A stretch of 64,000 nt of DNA, from NCBI GenBank assembly GCA_937981995.1, contig CALJNC010000029.1, forward strand, positions 1 to 64,000. The letters are read 5' to 3'. The stretch is from an uncultured Chitinophagaceae bacterium. Lineage in GTDB: Bacteria > Bacteroidota > Bacteroidia > Chitinophagales > Chitinophagaceae. A model generated the notes under the pieces. It had not been told where the DNA came from. It searched no databases and saw only the letters and a list, made by a program, of their open reading frames with translations. The translations under genes and the position numbers were made by a program. Of the stretch, positions 5,511 through 14,298 are shown piece after piece. The first letter of the stretch is position 1; each line of letters begins with the position of its first letter.

Positions 5511-6469
5511 TGCGGCACCTTGAACGAGCGCTTACCGATACCAATGATTGGTGGCGATATTTATTAAATTTTATTCTAACATTTATAGTTGCTTCTTCTA
5601 TAGGAAGCATTCCTTTACTTGTTGTTTTTATGATTCATGAGTTTAAAGGAGGAGTTGATTCTTCATCTCTGCAAACAGCAAGTGAGCGTATGCTAGATTT
5701 TGAAGGGATGGGTATTTCTAATAATATTGGATTATTGCTTATGCTTCTCCCCTTTGTTTTAAGTTTTGTTTCTTTCATTTTTGTAATGAAATGGTTTCAT
5801 ACTCGAAACTGGATTGAAGTAATTAATGGGCTAAAGAAAATCCGTTGGAAGAAATTTGCAACGGGTTATATCGTTTGGTTTTCAATGTCTGCCCTCTTTT
5901 TGATAATCAGTTATATGGCAAGTCCTGAAGATTTTGAATTGCAGTTTGTCTGGTCTCGTTTTTGGCCACTTTTGTTAATTTCTGTCTTGCTTATTCCCAT
6001 ACAATCATCATACGAAGAGATTTTATTTAGAGGATATTTGGCACAAGGCTTTGGCGTATGGACAGGAAGTAGATTCGTAGCAATTCTAATTCCTTCTATC
6101 CTATTTGGACTTATGCATTCCATGAACCCAGAGGTTCAGGAATATGGCTTTTGGCTTACTATGCCGCAGTATATAGGTTTTGGTGTAATTTTTGGTATTG
6201 CTGCCACACTAGACGATGGAATTGAGAGTGCTGCAGGTGCGCATTCGGCCAATAATACTTTTTTATCTTTATTTCTTACCTCTGAAGCGTCTGCTTTAAA
6301 AACCAACGCAGTTTTTAAACAAATAAACGTGGATCCAGAATCAGATGTTTTCTCACTATTATTTTTTGGAGTTGTATTTCTAATCATCCTCACTTTTATA
6401 TACAAGTGGGACTGGACAATATTGAAGAATAAAGTAGTTAAAACTGACCCTCCTGAAAACACTATTTAG
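5510..6469 (+). CDS. CPBP family intramembrane glutamic protease
   Basis: The 319-aa polytopic membrane protein has about seven or eight hydrophobic segments and the CPBP (CAAX prenyl protease 2 / ABI) signature: YEEILFRG with Glu169, Glu170 and Arg174, then FGLMH with His203 and a later GAHSANN motif. In this family the Glu and His residues activate water for proteolysis inside the membrane. The natural substrate in Bacteroidota is generally unknown. Its ATG overlaps the stop of the Cys-rich secreted protein gene by one base, so the protease may be linked to processing or envelope handling of that protein; this is inference from gene order only. Confidence 0.85.
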   Translation: MRHLERALTDTNDWWRYLLNFILTFIVASSIGSIPLLVVFMIHEFKGGVDSSSLQTASERMLDFEGMGISNNIGLLLMLLPFVLSFVSFIFVMKWFHTRNWIEVINGLKKIRWKKFATGYIVWFSMSALFLIISYMASPEDFELQFVWSRFWPLLLISVLLIPIQSSYEEILFRGYLAQGFGVWTGSRFVAILIPSILFGLMHSMNPEVQEYGFWLTMPQYIGFGVIFGIAATLDDGIESAAGAHSANNTFLSLFLTSEASALKTNAVFKQINVDPESDVFSLLFFGVVFLIILTFIYKWDWTILKNKVVKTDPPENTI

Positions 6470-6710
6470 TCCAAAAACCAACAGCCTCTAAAATACGTAG
6501 TATGAGTAATGAAAAAATACTCATAGCTGCAACAAATACCGCAAGTGCTCCTGTATAAAAAGTAACTGCAGAAATTGTTTCTAAACTTGCCTTGCTTGTT
6601 TCAGGTGTTACTAAGTATTTTGATAATACCATAGAAAGTACTAATACTAGCACACTGATAAAAAATACAATGCGTATCAACGGTTTTTTACTTAGTACGT
6701 AACTGCTCAT
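6462..6710 (-). CDS. small two-span membrane protein, unknown function
   Basis: The 82-aa product has two hydrophobic segments (residues about 12-29 and 48-72) separated by a polar loop (LVTPETSKASLETIS). No family was recognised. Its start overlaps the end of the OstA-like gene by 23 bases and its end overlaps the convergent protease gene by 8 bases, so it is probably the last gene of the leftward amidase-MCE-OstA operon and might support envelope transport; that is inference. Confidence 0.55.
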   Translation of the reverse strand: MSSYVLSKKPLIRIVFFISVLVLVLSMVLSKYLVTPETSKASLETISAVTFYTGALAVFVAAMSIFSLLILRILEAVGFWTK

Positions 6711-8661
6711 TTTGTCTTTTTCTTAATGCTTCTCTACTTTTAGGTCTTAGCTCGCTTTTCCATTTAAAGCCAGTCAAGAATTTATCTTTTGCTTTTATTT
6801 TATCCATTGGATAAAAAGTGCCTTTGGGTTTATTGTAAAAAACAATTCTTTGAATTTCTTTTTCTTTAAAAAGAATTTTAATTCTAGCCCCTTCTGCCCT
6901 ATTCAATCCAATAAACTCTTTTGCCTCGTTTGACGCATAATAAATACTTTCTGCATTGCCCATTACCAAGGCATTTTGGATCTCATTTTTATCAAATAAT
7001 GCATCAATATTCTTTCCCTTTATTTGATTGTACATTTTAGGGTAACCCGTATCGTCTACAATATAAGAATTGTTTCTTAATTCTGTTTTCCGAACATTGC
7101 CATTAGCCATAAAAATATTTATGGTATCCCCTTCTGCTTGCTGGTTGTTGCTCCATACCACCGGTTTTTTGAATAAATTAAAAAGAGAATCAGACTGTTT
7201 GTATATCATGCTATCGCATACTGCTTGCATGCTATCACCATAAATTTGTACTCTATTATCACAAATGATGAGTTTCTTATCTTCTAAAGTCTCTGGTTGC
7301 CCTTGATGCAATAAAGTATAGGTTGATTTACCCTTTCTAATAAAACGTTTCTGTAAGTTGCTTGTATCAATCTGACGAAGCGAAATCATCGTATCTGAAA
7401 TAATTAGTATGGTATCATTATCAGTAATTGTTGTAAGAATTGGATTTTCAGTTGCCAATAAAAAATCATTTAACTCATTAAACTCCACTTGTCCTGCCGT
7501 AAGTTCAATATTTTCAGTTGTATCTACATACTTAACTTTTCCCTTGGCTTTAACATATCCTGTATTTTTATTATAATCGGTGGCATCGGCATATAATACA
7601 GTGTTTTCATTTTGATCAATTATAATTACGTTTCCTTTTGCACTTCCTGTTCCCTTCTCTTTATTGTATCGAGTGGAGTTGGCGTATAAAATAGTATTAT
7701 CAGTTTCATTAATAATAGTCACTCGGCCCTTGGCACTGCCGCCTCCACTCTTTTTATTATAATTTGCTACATTGGCATAGAGCGTTGTGTTTTCATTTTT
7801 ATCAAAAATTACTACTTTACCACTTGCCTTACCCGATCCTGTTTTTTGATTATAAATTAATCTGTTGGCGGTAATGATTTGATCATCATTATTTATAGTT
7901 GTACGACTTGTAAAATTTGCTTTACCACTTTTTTGATTATAAGTACCACCGCTTGTTTCTATCATGGCATCGTTTCCATATACCGTGCTTTCATCTAAGA
8001 AAACAATTTTTTTACTATTCGTGTTATATGTAAGTTCTTTAGATTCTATATCACTATCAGGGTTTGTAATAAATACATTCCCTTTAAAGTATGATTGCTT
8101 TGACCTTCCATTATATTTTCCATAATCACTACTTATGGTTGTACCATCAGATACTAATTGACCACCATTTTTATAAATGCCAATTTTACTTCTGAGATTA
8201 TAACTAAGGTCATCAGTAATTAGGTTGCTTCCATTATCATAAACCTGCACATTTTCTTTCATAAATGCTTGGGCAGTATTCCCTATATATTCAACATAGT
8301 TTGCCTTGGCAGAAGTATTACTACCGCGCAATATTTTTACATTTCCATATGCTTTAATCCTATTACTTATTTGATCCAAAAAAGCACTGTCACAAGTCAT
8401 AGTTATATCGCCACTTTGCACGCGTACATTACCTATCAATTTATTTATATAATGATCGTCTTGGGTTTTAATTGCTTTTAAATCATCTGCATGTACAACT
8501 TGTATTTCAGTTGTATTTGCCTTAGTAGAATCTGAAATTATTTGTTGTGTATTATTTAATGAGTCTATTTGAGCATTCGTATCCATACTAAAAAATGCTA
8601 CTGATACAATCAGAAGCATTCCTTTCAATACATTATAGGTATACTTTTTACTTATCAGCAT
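6688..8661 (-). CDS. OstA/LptA-like LPS transport protein with 31-aa repeats
   Basis: The 657-aa protein has an N-terminal signal peptide (to about residue 30) followed by OstA/LptA-type beta-jelly-roll repeats (for example LIGNVRVQSGDITMTCDSAFLD, split here over residues 75-96). LptA-type proteins form the periplasmic bridge that carries LPS from the inner membrane to LptD. Four consecutive units begin at Tyr270, Tyr301, Tyr332 and Tyr363 with an exact 31-residue period and the pattern YNxKxGxGxAKGxVxI...NENTxLYA, lengthening the bridge. The C-terminal region is less conserved. It overlaps the MCE gene upstream by 14 bases and follows amidase and MCE genes, a familiar Bacteroidota envelope order; a divergent LptD-like gene lies beyond. 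Confidence 0.85.
   Translation of the reverse strand: MLISKKYTYNVLKGMLLIVSVAFFSMDTNAQIDSLNNTQQIISDSTKANTTEIQVVHADDLKAIKTQDDHYINKLIGNVRVQSGDITMTCDSAFLDQISNRIKAYGNVKILRGSNTSAKANYVEYIGNTAQAFMKENVQVYDNGSNLITDDLSYNLRSKIGIYKNGGQLVSDGTTISSDYGKYNGRSKQSYFKGNVFITNPDSDIESKELTYNTNSKKIVFLDESTVYGNDAMIETSGGTYNQKSGKANFTSRTTINNDDQIITANRLIYNQKTGSGKASGKVVIFDKNENTTLYANVANYNKKSGGGSAKGRVTIINETDNTILYANSTRYNKEKGTGSAKGNVIIIDQNENTVLYADATDYNKNTGYVKAKGKVKYVDTTENIELTAGQVEFNELNDFLLATENPILTTITDNDTILIISDTMISLRQIDTSNLQKRFIRKGKSTYTLLHQGQPETLEDKKLIICDNRVQIYGDSMQAVCDSMIYKQSDSLFNLFKKPVVWSNNQQAEGDTINIFMANGNVRKTELRNNSYIVDDTGYPKMYNQIKGKNIDALFDKNEIQNALVMGNAESIYYASNEAKEFIGLNRAEGARIKILFKEKEIQRIVFYNKPKGTFYPMDKIKAKDKFLTGFKWKSELRPKSREALRKRQNEQLRTK
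7576..7854 (-). repeat. three exact-period 93-bp coding repeats in the OstA-like gene
   Basis: Protein residues 270-300, 301-331 and 332-362 repeat with a 31-aa period (93 bases), and a fourth partial unit starts at residue 363. Conserved positions are the initial Tyr-Asn, the Ala-Lys-Gly (first copy Ala-Ser-Gly), and Asn-Thr-x-Leu-Tyr-Ala. Confidence 0.7.
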
Positions 8662-9679
8662 TAGGTGCTTTTATAGGAGGCGATGCTTTTTTCTTACCTC
8701 CAAAAAGATTTAGATTGACGTAACGATAGGGTCTGGCACTTAAATCATACAGAAGGTTATTCATAGTCTCGCTTGTATTCTTTAGGTTTTTGTACAGCTT
8801 ATCATCGTTCATGAGTAAAGCCATGCTGCCCTTGCCCGAATTTACTTTGCCTAGTGTAGCTTGCAATGAACCTAATGTTGTGTTTAATTTAGTTACGGTT
8901 TGCTCCAATTTTATTTTACTAAAATTTTGGCTTGTAGTTTCTAAATTAGAAAGCGTACGATTAATCGTACCGTTGTTTTTATTTAAGTTATTCGTAAAGC
9001 CGCTTAAGCTCTGGGATGCACCACTTAAGTTGGAGCTTATTCCGTTTAAGCTGTTCATAGCATTATTAATATTTCCTTTTTGTTTACCTAATGTGTTTGC
9101 TAGGTCATTAAACTGCGTCATTGTTTTATCTAATGAACTAATAGAATGTTTAAGGTTGCGTTGCGTAGCTGGGTTTAAGATATTTTTAATCCCATTTACG
9201 GCTGTATCAAGGGAAGCTAATGTGCCTTTTATTTCAGCAATCATAGGGTCAATTTCATTTCCTACCTTATCCATTAATCCAACTTGTACATCTCCTGCAA
9301 TTGTTCCTGATCCGTCTAAAAATTCTTTTGAATTTCCTATGTCTAACCTAACCGCCTTAGTACCTAATAAACCGTCAGATATAATGGAAGCTTTTGAATT
9401 TACCGGGATATTAATATTTTTATCAATAGCCATTTCCACTGTAATGCCTTTTGCAATATCTCCATCTGTAACGTACATATTACTTACTGAACCTACATCA
9501 AAACCATTTAAGGTAATTCTATTTGCAGGTTTTAAGCCACCTACTTCTTTATATATGGCCGTTACTGTGCGCTTACTCGCCCACATACCTTTTCCTTTAA
9601 GGTAGTTATACCCTAGTATAAAAATTGTAATAGCTACAATTCCTAAAATTCCAATTCTAACCTCGTTTGGTATTTTCAT
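8648..9679 (-). CDS. MlaD/MCE family lipid transport protein
   Basis: The 343-aa protein has one N-terminal membrane anchor (residues about 8-24, IGILGIVAITIFILGYN) and a single MCE domain (about 38-115, including VGGLKPANRITLNGFDVGSV). The C-terminal half is a long Asn/Ser/Leu-rich helical region with heptads, as in MlaD-type proteins that form hexameric rings and lipid tunnels. Together with an ATPase and a permease (not in this window) such proteins move phospholipids between membranes. It ends overlapping the OstA-like gene by 14 bases and starts 12 bases after the amidase gene, so the three form one leftward operon for envelope biogenesis. Confidence 0.88.
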   Translation of the reverse strand: MKIPNEVRIGILGIVAITIFILGYNYLKGKGMWASKRTVTAIYKEVGGLKPANRITLNGFDVGSVSNMYVTDGDIAKGITVEMAIDKNINIPVNSKASIISDGLLGTKAVRLDIGNSKEFLDGSGTIAGDVQVGLMDKVGNEIDPMIAEIKGTLASLDTAVNGIKNILNPATQRNLKHSISSLDKTMTQFNDLANTLGKQKGNINNAMNSLNGISSNLSGASQSLSGFTNNLNKNNGTINRTLSNLETTSQNFSKIKLEQTVTKLNTTLGSLQATLGKVNSGKGSMALLMNDDKLYKNLKNTSETMNNLLYDLSARPYRYVNLNLFGGKKKASPPIKAPNADK

Positions 9680-9690
9680 AGGGTTTGATT

Positions 9691-10500
9691 TTAGTTGCTA
9701 CGCGATGCTCCTGTTTGTTCTACTTCCGCTCTATATTTTTGTATAGCAAAGAAAATAGCATTAGCGCATTTGTTTTTACCTACTGGACTATTAAGCATAG
9801 CTTCTTCGCTTGGGTTGTTTAAAAAACCAAGCTCAACCAATACGGCAGGCATGGCTGTACCAGCCAATACTTCAAGTCCTTTTTGTTTTACACCTGCACT
9901 TTTTCTTCCCTGTTGCTGAAACTCCTTTTCAATATAGCTACCTAATAGGATGCTACTTGCCAAGAACGTTTGAGAATACTGCGCTATTAAAATTTGATTT
10001 AAAGGATCTCTTGTATCTAATAAACCTTTGTCAGCTACAAAATTACCAGCATACTCTCCTATAGCCCCTTCTTTCTGATCTGTTCTGTGCAACCCTAGAA
10101 CAAATGTTTCAGTTCCATTTGCTGTTGTTACTCTTTTAGGACTAGAGTTAATATGAATGGAAATAAACAAATCTGCTTTAGCATCATTTGCCATTTGGTG
10201 TCTTTCCTTTAAAGGAGGATACCAATCAGATTCTCTGGTATATAAAACTTGCACACCACTCATTTTACGCTTAATATTTTCACCTAGAATTTTAGACACA
10301 TCAAGTGCAATATTTTTTTCGTAAGAATATTGTCCATGACAGCCAGGATCTTTACCTCCATGACCAGCATCAATTACAATTTTACGTATTTTTTTTACTG
10401 CCGGAGCAGGTGTTGGATTGGCCCATAAAAACATACTACCTAGCACAATGAGTGTAGTGATTAATGTTACGGCTGATATTATTTTTAGTTTCAAAGTCAT
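9691..10500 (-). CDS. N-acetylmuramoyl-L-alanine amidase (Amidase_3)
   Basis: The 269-aa protein has an N-terminal signal/anchor (residues about 5-27) and one Amidase_3 zinc domain: IVIDAGHGGKDPG with the zinc ligand His47, Glu61 in the YEKNIAL segment, a SIHINS motif and the catalytic Glu in VELGFLNN. It hydrolyses the bond between muramic acid and the stem peptide during cell separation and wall turnover. It is the first gene of the operon with MCE and OstA-like genes, the common Bacteroidota arrangement, and is transcribed divergently from the LptD-like gene. A TAAATTTG box on the minus strand (10570-10563) lies 62 bases upstream of its ATG. Confidence 0.92.
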   Translation of the reverse strand: MTLKLKIISAVTLITTLIVLGSMFLWANPTPAPAVKKIRKIVIDAGHGGKDPGCHGQYSYEKNIALDVSKILGENIKRKMSGVQVLYTRESDWYPPLKERHQMANDAKADLFISIHINSSPKRVTTANGTETFVLGLHRTDQKEGAIGEYAGNFVADKGLLDTRDPLNQILIAQYSQTFLASSILLGSYIEKEFQQQGRKSAGVKQKGLEVLAGTAMPAVLVELGFLNNPSEEAMLNSPVGKNKCANAIFFAIQKYRAEVEQTGASRSN

Positions 10501-10562
10501 TTGTTATAAATCCTTTAACCCTTGCAGTAATACGTTTGCCATTTAAGAGCTTACTTTTACTG

Positions 10563-10570
10563 CAAATTTA
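10563..10570 (-). promoter_or_regulatory. candidate -7 box for the amidase operon
   Basis: On the minus strand TAAATTTG matches the Bacteroidota TAnnTTTG -7 element, 62 bases upstream of the amidase ATG. A clear -33 TTTG was not identified. Confidence 0.35.
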
Positions 10571-10575
10571 TTTGA

Positions 10576-13173
10576 TTGCGTAAAGTTAAATCATTCAAGG
10601 TATTGGTGCGGCTAACTAGCAGATTTATTCTGTTAGCGTTCTTGTTATTTGTCAATGTTTTAACACGTGCACAAGGTGTGGATTCGCTAGTTTCGGATAC
10701 AACTTCTATTGCTAAAACTGATTCTTTGGCAAGTACTATTCCTATTGCGCAAGGGGACCTGGAGGATCCTGTTATTTATGAGTCCTATGACTCTATTGTT
10801 TATGACGCCAAGAATAAGCGACTCCTACTCTATAGAGATGCTCAGATAAAGTATCAGGATATTGTAGTTGACGCTAGTTTTATCGAATATGTGCAAGATT
10901 CAAGCACTATGCATGCAAAAGCCCTTGAAGCTGAAAAAGACTCTGTGGATAAACACTTGCTTACCAAGGCAGAGGAAAAGACAAAATTTAAAGAAATGAA
11001 GTTCAACTTTAAATCGCAGCGAGCCGTTTTAAGTAATGCATATAGTCAATACGGCGAAGGTTTTATAAAAAGTGAACACATTAAACGTAATAAAGATCAA
11101 AGTATTTACGGAGCAAATAATATATATACCACCTGTAATTTAGAAGATCCACATTTTGGCATTGCAGCCAAAAAAGTAAAAATCATACCTAATAAAGTAG
11201 CGGTTAGTGGTTCGGCTAATTTGGTAGTTGAAGATATTCCCACGCCACTTTATTTACCCTTTGGGCTATTCCCACTTAAAAAGGGACAACGCTCTGGTTT
11301 TAAATTGCCAACTTATGATATGAGTCAAAATTTAGGTTTTGGATTACGCGGCGGTGGTTACTACTTTGCTATCAATGATCATTTAGATTTATTGGCTCAA
11401 GCCGATGTTTACTCATTAGGTACGTATAGAATTGGTGCTATCAACAATTATGTATGGCGCTATCGTTTTAGAGGAAACTTACAATTTGATTATGCCTATA
11501 ATAAAATAGGGAATGAATTTGAAAACTCTGCTGGCAATACTTCTAAGAATTTTATAATGAGATGGTCTCATTCACTAGACCAAAATGTAAAACCAGGAAC
11601 CAACTTCTCAGCCAATGTAACCTTTGGTACCAGCCAATACTATACTAATAATTCATACGATGCTAGTAGATATTTAAACAATAACTACTCGTCTTCAATA
11701 AACTACTCCAAAACATGGGCGGGCAAGCCATTTAACTTAAGCGTAAGTGCCCGACACAATCAGAATACACAAACGGGACTAGTAAATGTAACCTTGCCAG
11801 AGATTAATTTTTCTGCCAATCAATTGTTTCCTTTTAAGTTTAGAAAAGATGTAATTAAGCCCAAGTGGTACGAGAAAATTACTGCGAGTTATCAACTGGC
11901 GGCAGTGAATGAATACGAGTTTATTGATACACAATTAAACCTCCAAAATATAAATTCTAATGATTTTAGGAATGGTATTAAGCACAGTGTGCCTATTACA
12001 GCTACCTATAATTTGTTTAAGTATATCAATGCTAATTTTGGTGCAAATTATAATGAGTATTGGTTTTCAAGAAAATCGTTCCAATCATTTAATTTTCAAA
12101 ATGATGCTTTAGATACAGTCATTACGAATGGTTTTTTTACTGCCAGAGATTACAATGTAAACGCAAATTTTTCTACCCGGATTTATGGTATAAAATTATT
12201 TGATAAAGGACGTGTAAAAGGTATACGACATGTAATGACGCCAAGCGTAAGTTTTCAGTATAACCCTGATTTTGGCTTGCCTCGTTACGGCAATTACTAC
12301 GAAACGTTTACCAATAGTGCTTACTCTAAAAACAAGCTATCTTATTTCGCAGGTTCGCCGTATAATGGCCCTGCAGTAGGCGAAGTGGGCGGCATTGGTT
12401 TTAATTTAGGAAATAATCTTCAAATGAAGATTAAGTCAAAAGATACTACTAAGCCAGATCAAAAAGTAAACTTGATAGATGGTTTGAATTTTAGTACGTT
12501 TTATAATATGGCAGTTGATTCTTTTAATTGGAGTAACTTAAATATGTCTTATAGAACGACTCTTTTCAAAAAAATAAATATTGCCGGTGGAGCAAGTTTT
12601 AGCCCTTATGGTATTGATACTACTACCCTTGTACGTACGAAGGATTTTTATTGGCAAACGAATAAAAAAGCACTACGTTTTGAAAGTGCTACAGTAGCTA
12701 TTGGAGCAAGTTTTCCTTTAGGTTTAAATAGGAATGCGCAACCTGATCCTAATCAAAATAATACCAATCAGTTGGCAAATAATGGAATTGATTACGGTGA
12801 TTATGTTGATTTTAATATCCCCTTTACGCTTCGTGTAAATTACAATATGCGCTTTAGTAAGTTGTATGAGATTGACGACATTACGGCTGCTTTTAAAGAT
12901 AGCCTCGTTTTTGGTCAGGATTTGAATTTTTCAGGCGATGTGAATCTTACTTCTAAATGGAAAATTGGATTGCAAAGTGGTTATGATTTTATAAATAAAA
13001 ACCTAAGCTTTACTTCTATTGATATATTCAGAGATATGCATTGCTGGGAAATGCGCATCAATGTAATTCCTTTTGGGTATCGAAAAAGTTATAATTTTTC
13101 TTTGAATGTAAAAGCTTCTGTTTTACAAGATCTAAAACTCAACCGAAGAAGAGACTTTAGAGATAATCTCTAG
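10576..13173 (+). CDS. lptD: LptD-like outer membrane LPS assembly protein
   Basis: The 865-aa protein has a signal peptide (cleavage around residue 32, TRAQ) followed by an OstA-like N-terminal region (about residues 60-240, including YDAKNKRLLLYRDAQIKYQD) and a long beta-barrel region with alternating polar/aromatic strands. This matches Bacteroidota LptD-like proteins, which insert LPS into the outer leaflet together with LptE. The start is TTG at 10576, giving MRKVKSF; no upstream in-frame ATG is seen nearby. It is divergent from the amidase-MCE-OstA operon, making this a compact LPS/phospholipid transport locus. Its stop overlaps the convergent lipoprotein gene by four bases. Confidence 0.85.
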   Translation: MRKVKSFKVLVRLTSRFILLAFLLFVNVLTRAQGVDSLVSDTTSIAKTDSLASTIPIAQGDLEDPVIYESYDSIVYDAKNKRLLLYRDAQIKYQDIVVDASFIEYVQDSSTMHAKALEAEKDSVDKHLLTKAEEKTKFKEMKFNFKSQRAVLSNAYSQYGEGFIKSEHIKRNKDQSIYGANNIYTTCNLEDPHFGIAAKKVKIIPNKVAVSGSANLVVEDIPTPLYLPFGLFPLKKGQRSGFKLPTYDMSQNLGFGLRGGGYYFAINDHLDLLAQADVYSLGTYRIGAINNYVWRYRFRGNLQFDYAYNKIGNEFENSAGNTSKNFIMRWSHSLDQNVKPGTNFSANVTFGTSQYYTNNSYDASRYLNNNYSSSINYSKTWAGKPFNLSVSARHNQNTQTGLVNVTLPEINFSANQLFPFKFRKDVIKPKWYEKITASYQLAAVNEYEFIDTQLNLQNINSNDFRNGIKHSVPITATYNLFKYINANFGANYNEYWFSRKSFQSFNFQNDALDTVITNGFFTARDYNVNANFSTRIYGIKLFDKGRVKGIRHVMTPSVSFQYNPDFGLPRYGNYYETFTNSAYSKNKLSYFAGSPYNGPAVGEVGGIGFNLGNNLQMKIKSKDTTKPDQKVNLIDGLNFSTFYNMAVDSFNWSNLNMSYRTTLFKKINIAGGASFSPYGIDTTTLVRTKDFYWQTNKKALRFESATVAIGASFPLGLNRNAQPDPNQNNTNQLANNGIDYGDYVDFNIPFTLRVNYNMRFSKLYEIDDITAAFKDSLVFGQDLNFSGDVNLTSKWKIGLQSGYDFINKNLSFTSIDIFRDMHCWEMRINVIPFGYRKSYNFSLNVKASVLQDLKLNRRRDFRDNL

Positions 13174-14225
13174 TCTATTGAGCGTCCTACAAAGTTTAAG
13201 GAACGTGTTTTACTTCCATTAATTATAGAGTCGTAAGTAGCATCGTCAAATACAAGATCGCCAGCAAATCGAGTAGCTCTTGAGCCAAATATTCCAAGCA
13301 CATCTTTACCTCGTACACCATCGCGTGATAGATTCGTGAAAAATGGTTTGATTTGATCGCTTGTTAATCCACCCTGCGCATTATTCACGTCAATATACTT
13401 TTGAATAACTGTATCACCTCCTATGAAATACAGCTTGGTTGTATCTACCCTTCTTACAACATTAGTTGGTGCAGCTCCTACATTTGCATTGAGCAAGGAG
13501 TAGAATACTAGGTTTTCCATATTATAACTCATTGCTGCATTGGTACGAGGAATAGAGGTGCCTAATGGCATATCAAAGTGTTTTTTTACCGTGTCCTTTG
13601 TTACAAGATTTATATCATCATAATAAAACTGGAGTAAAATATCAAACAAGGCTGCTCTCTCAGGTGCCTTCCAACTAAAAATATAGTTTTGGTTAGGATC
13701 AGCAAATTGCAATTGAGCATTTGCTGTAAACGGTTTAATTATAGTAAAAACATTTTTTGTAGTATCAATAATTCCTGTATTAGCTGTTATTACACTGCCG
13801 CTTTCATTATTTTTTACAATTAATTTATATTCTCTTTTAGGGTCAAGGCTTGCCGGGAAAATATAAGCGTAATTAGGGTTGCTTGCAAAATCGCCCTCTT
13901 CTTTTAGTATAGGTTCAGGCAAGGTGGCTAAATCTACTTTATTACAGGTAAATGTATTAGACAGGTTACCGTTGTTATATTCTTCAACTTTTACATCTAA
14001 GTCATTGTAGTAGATTGAATCTGGATTAGCGGCTAATATAGTATTGTCCTCCGTTTCGCTATAAAAACCTTTAGTGATTTTGATATACTGCATACCTCCT
14101 GCATTACCAGCATCTAACAAGCCGTATATTATGGTTACTTCCTTATAATCAGCACCTACTTTAAAATCACTATCGCATGAACCAAGAAACAATAAAGTAA
14201 GCAGTAAGAATCCTAGATTTTTCAT
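13170..14225 (-). CDS. DUF4249-like lipoprotein
   Basis: Starting at the second Met (14225), the product has a lipoprotein signal peptide (KNLGFLLLTLLFLGSC) with the lipobox cysteine at residue 17. The longer frame starting at 14243 adds six residues ahead of the signal and is less likely. The rest, about 335 aa, is beta-rich with a first domain (TIIYGLLDAG...IKITKGF) that resembles the DUF4249 family of outer-membrane-associated lipoproteins, whose function is unknown. A TAAATTTG box on the minus strand (14238-14231) sits directly before the chosen ATG, implying a nearly leaderless mRNA if used. It converges with the LptD-like gene. Family assignment is tentative. Confidence 0.7.
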   Translation of the reverse strand: MKNLGFLLLTLLFLGSCDSDFKVGADYKEVTIIYGLLDAGNAGGMQYIKITKGFYSETEDNTILAANPDSIYYNDLDVKVEEYNNGNLSNTFTCNKVDLATLPEPILKEEGDFASNPNYAYIFPASLDPKREYKLIVKNNESGSVITANTGIIDTTKNVFTIIKPFTANAQLQFADPNQNYIFSWKAPERAALFDILLQFYYDDINLVTKDTVKKHFDMPLGTSIPRTNAAMSYNMENLVFYSLLNANVGAAPTNVVRRVDTTKLYFIGGDTVIQKYIDVNNAQGGLTSDQIKPFFTNLSRDGVRGKDVLGIFGSRATRFAGDLVFDDATYDSIINGSKTRSLNFVGRSID

Positions 14226-14270
14226 CGGCACAAATTTAAGCATTTTTCACCTAGCTAAAAGTGAGGGTGT

Positions 14271-14278
14271 TACATTTG
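14271..14278 (+). promoter_or_regulatory. candidate -7 box for argS
   Basis: TACATTTG matches TAnnTTTG and lies 20 bases upstream of the argS ATG. The -33 element is not clear. Confidence 0.4.
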
Positions 14279-14298
14279 TTAGCAAGTTTTACAATTTT

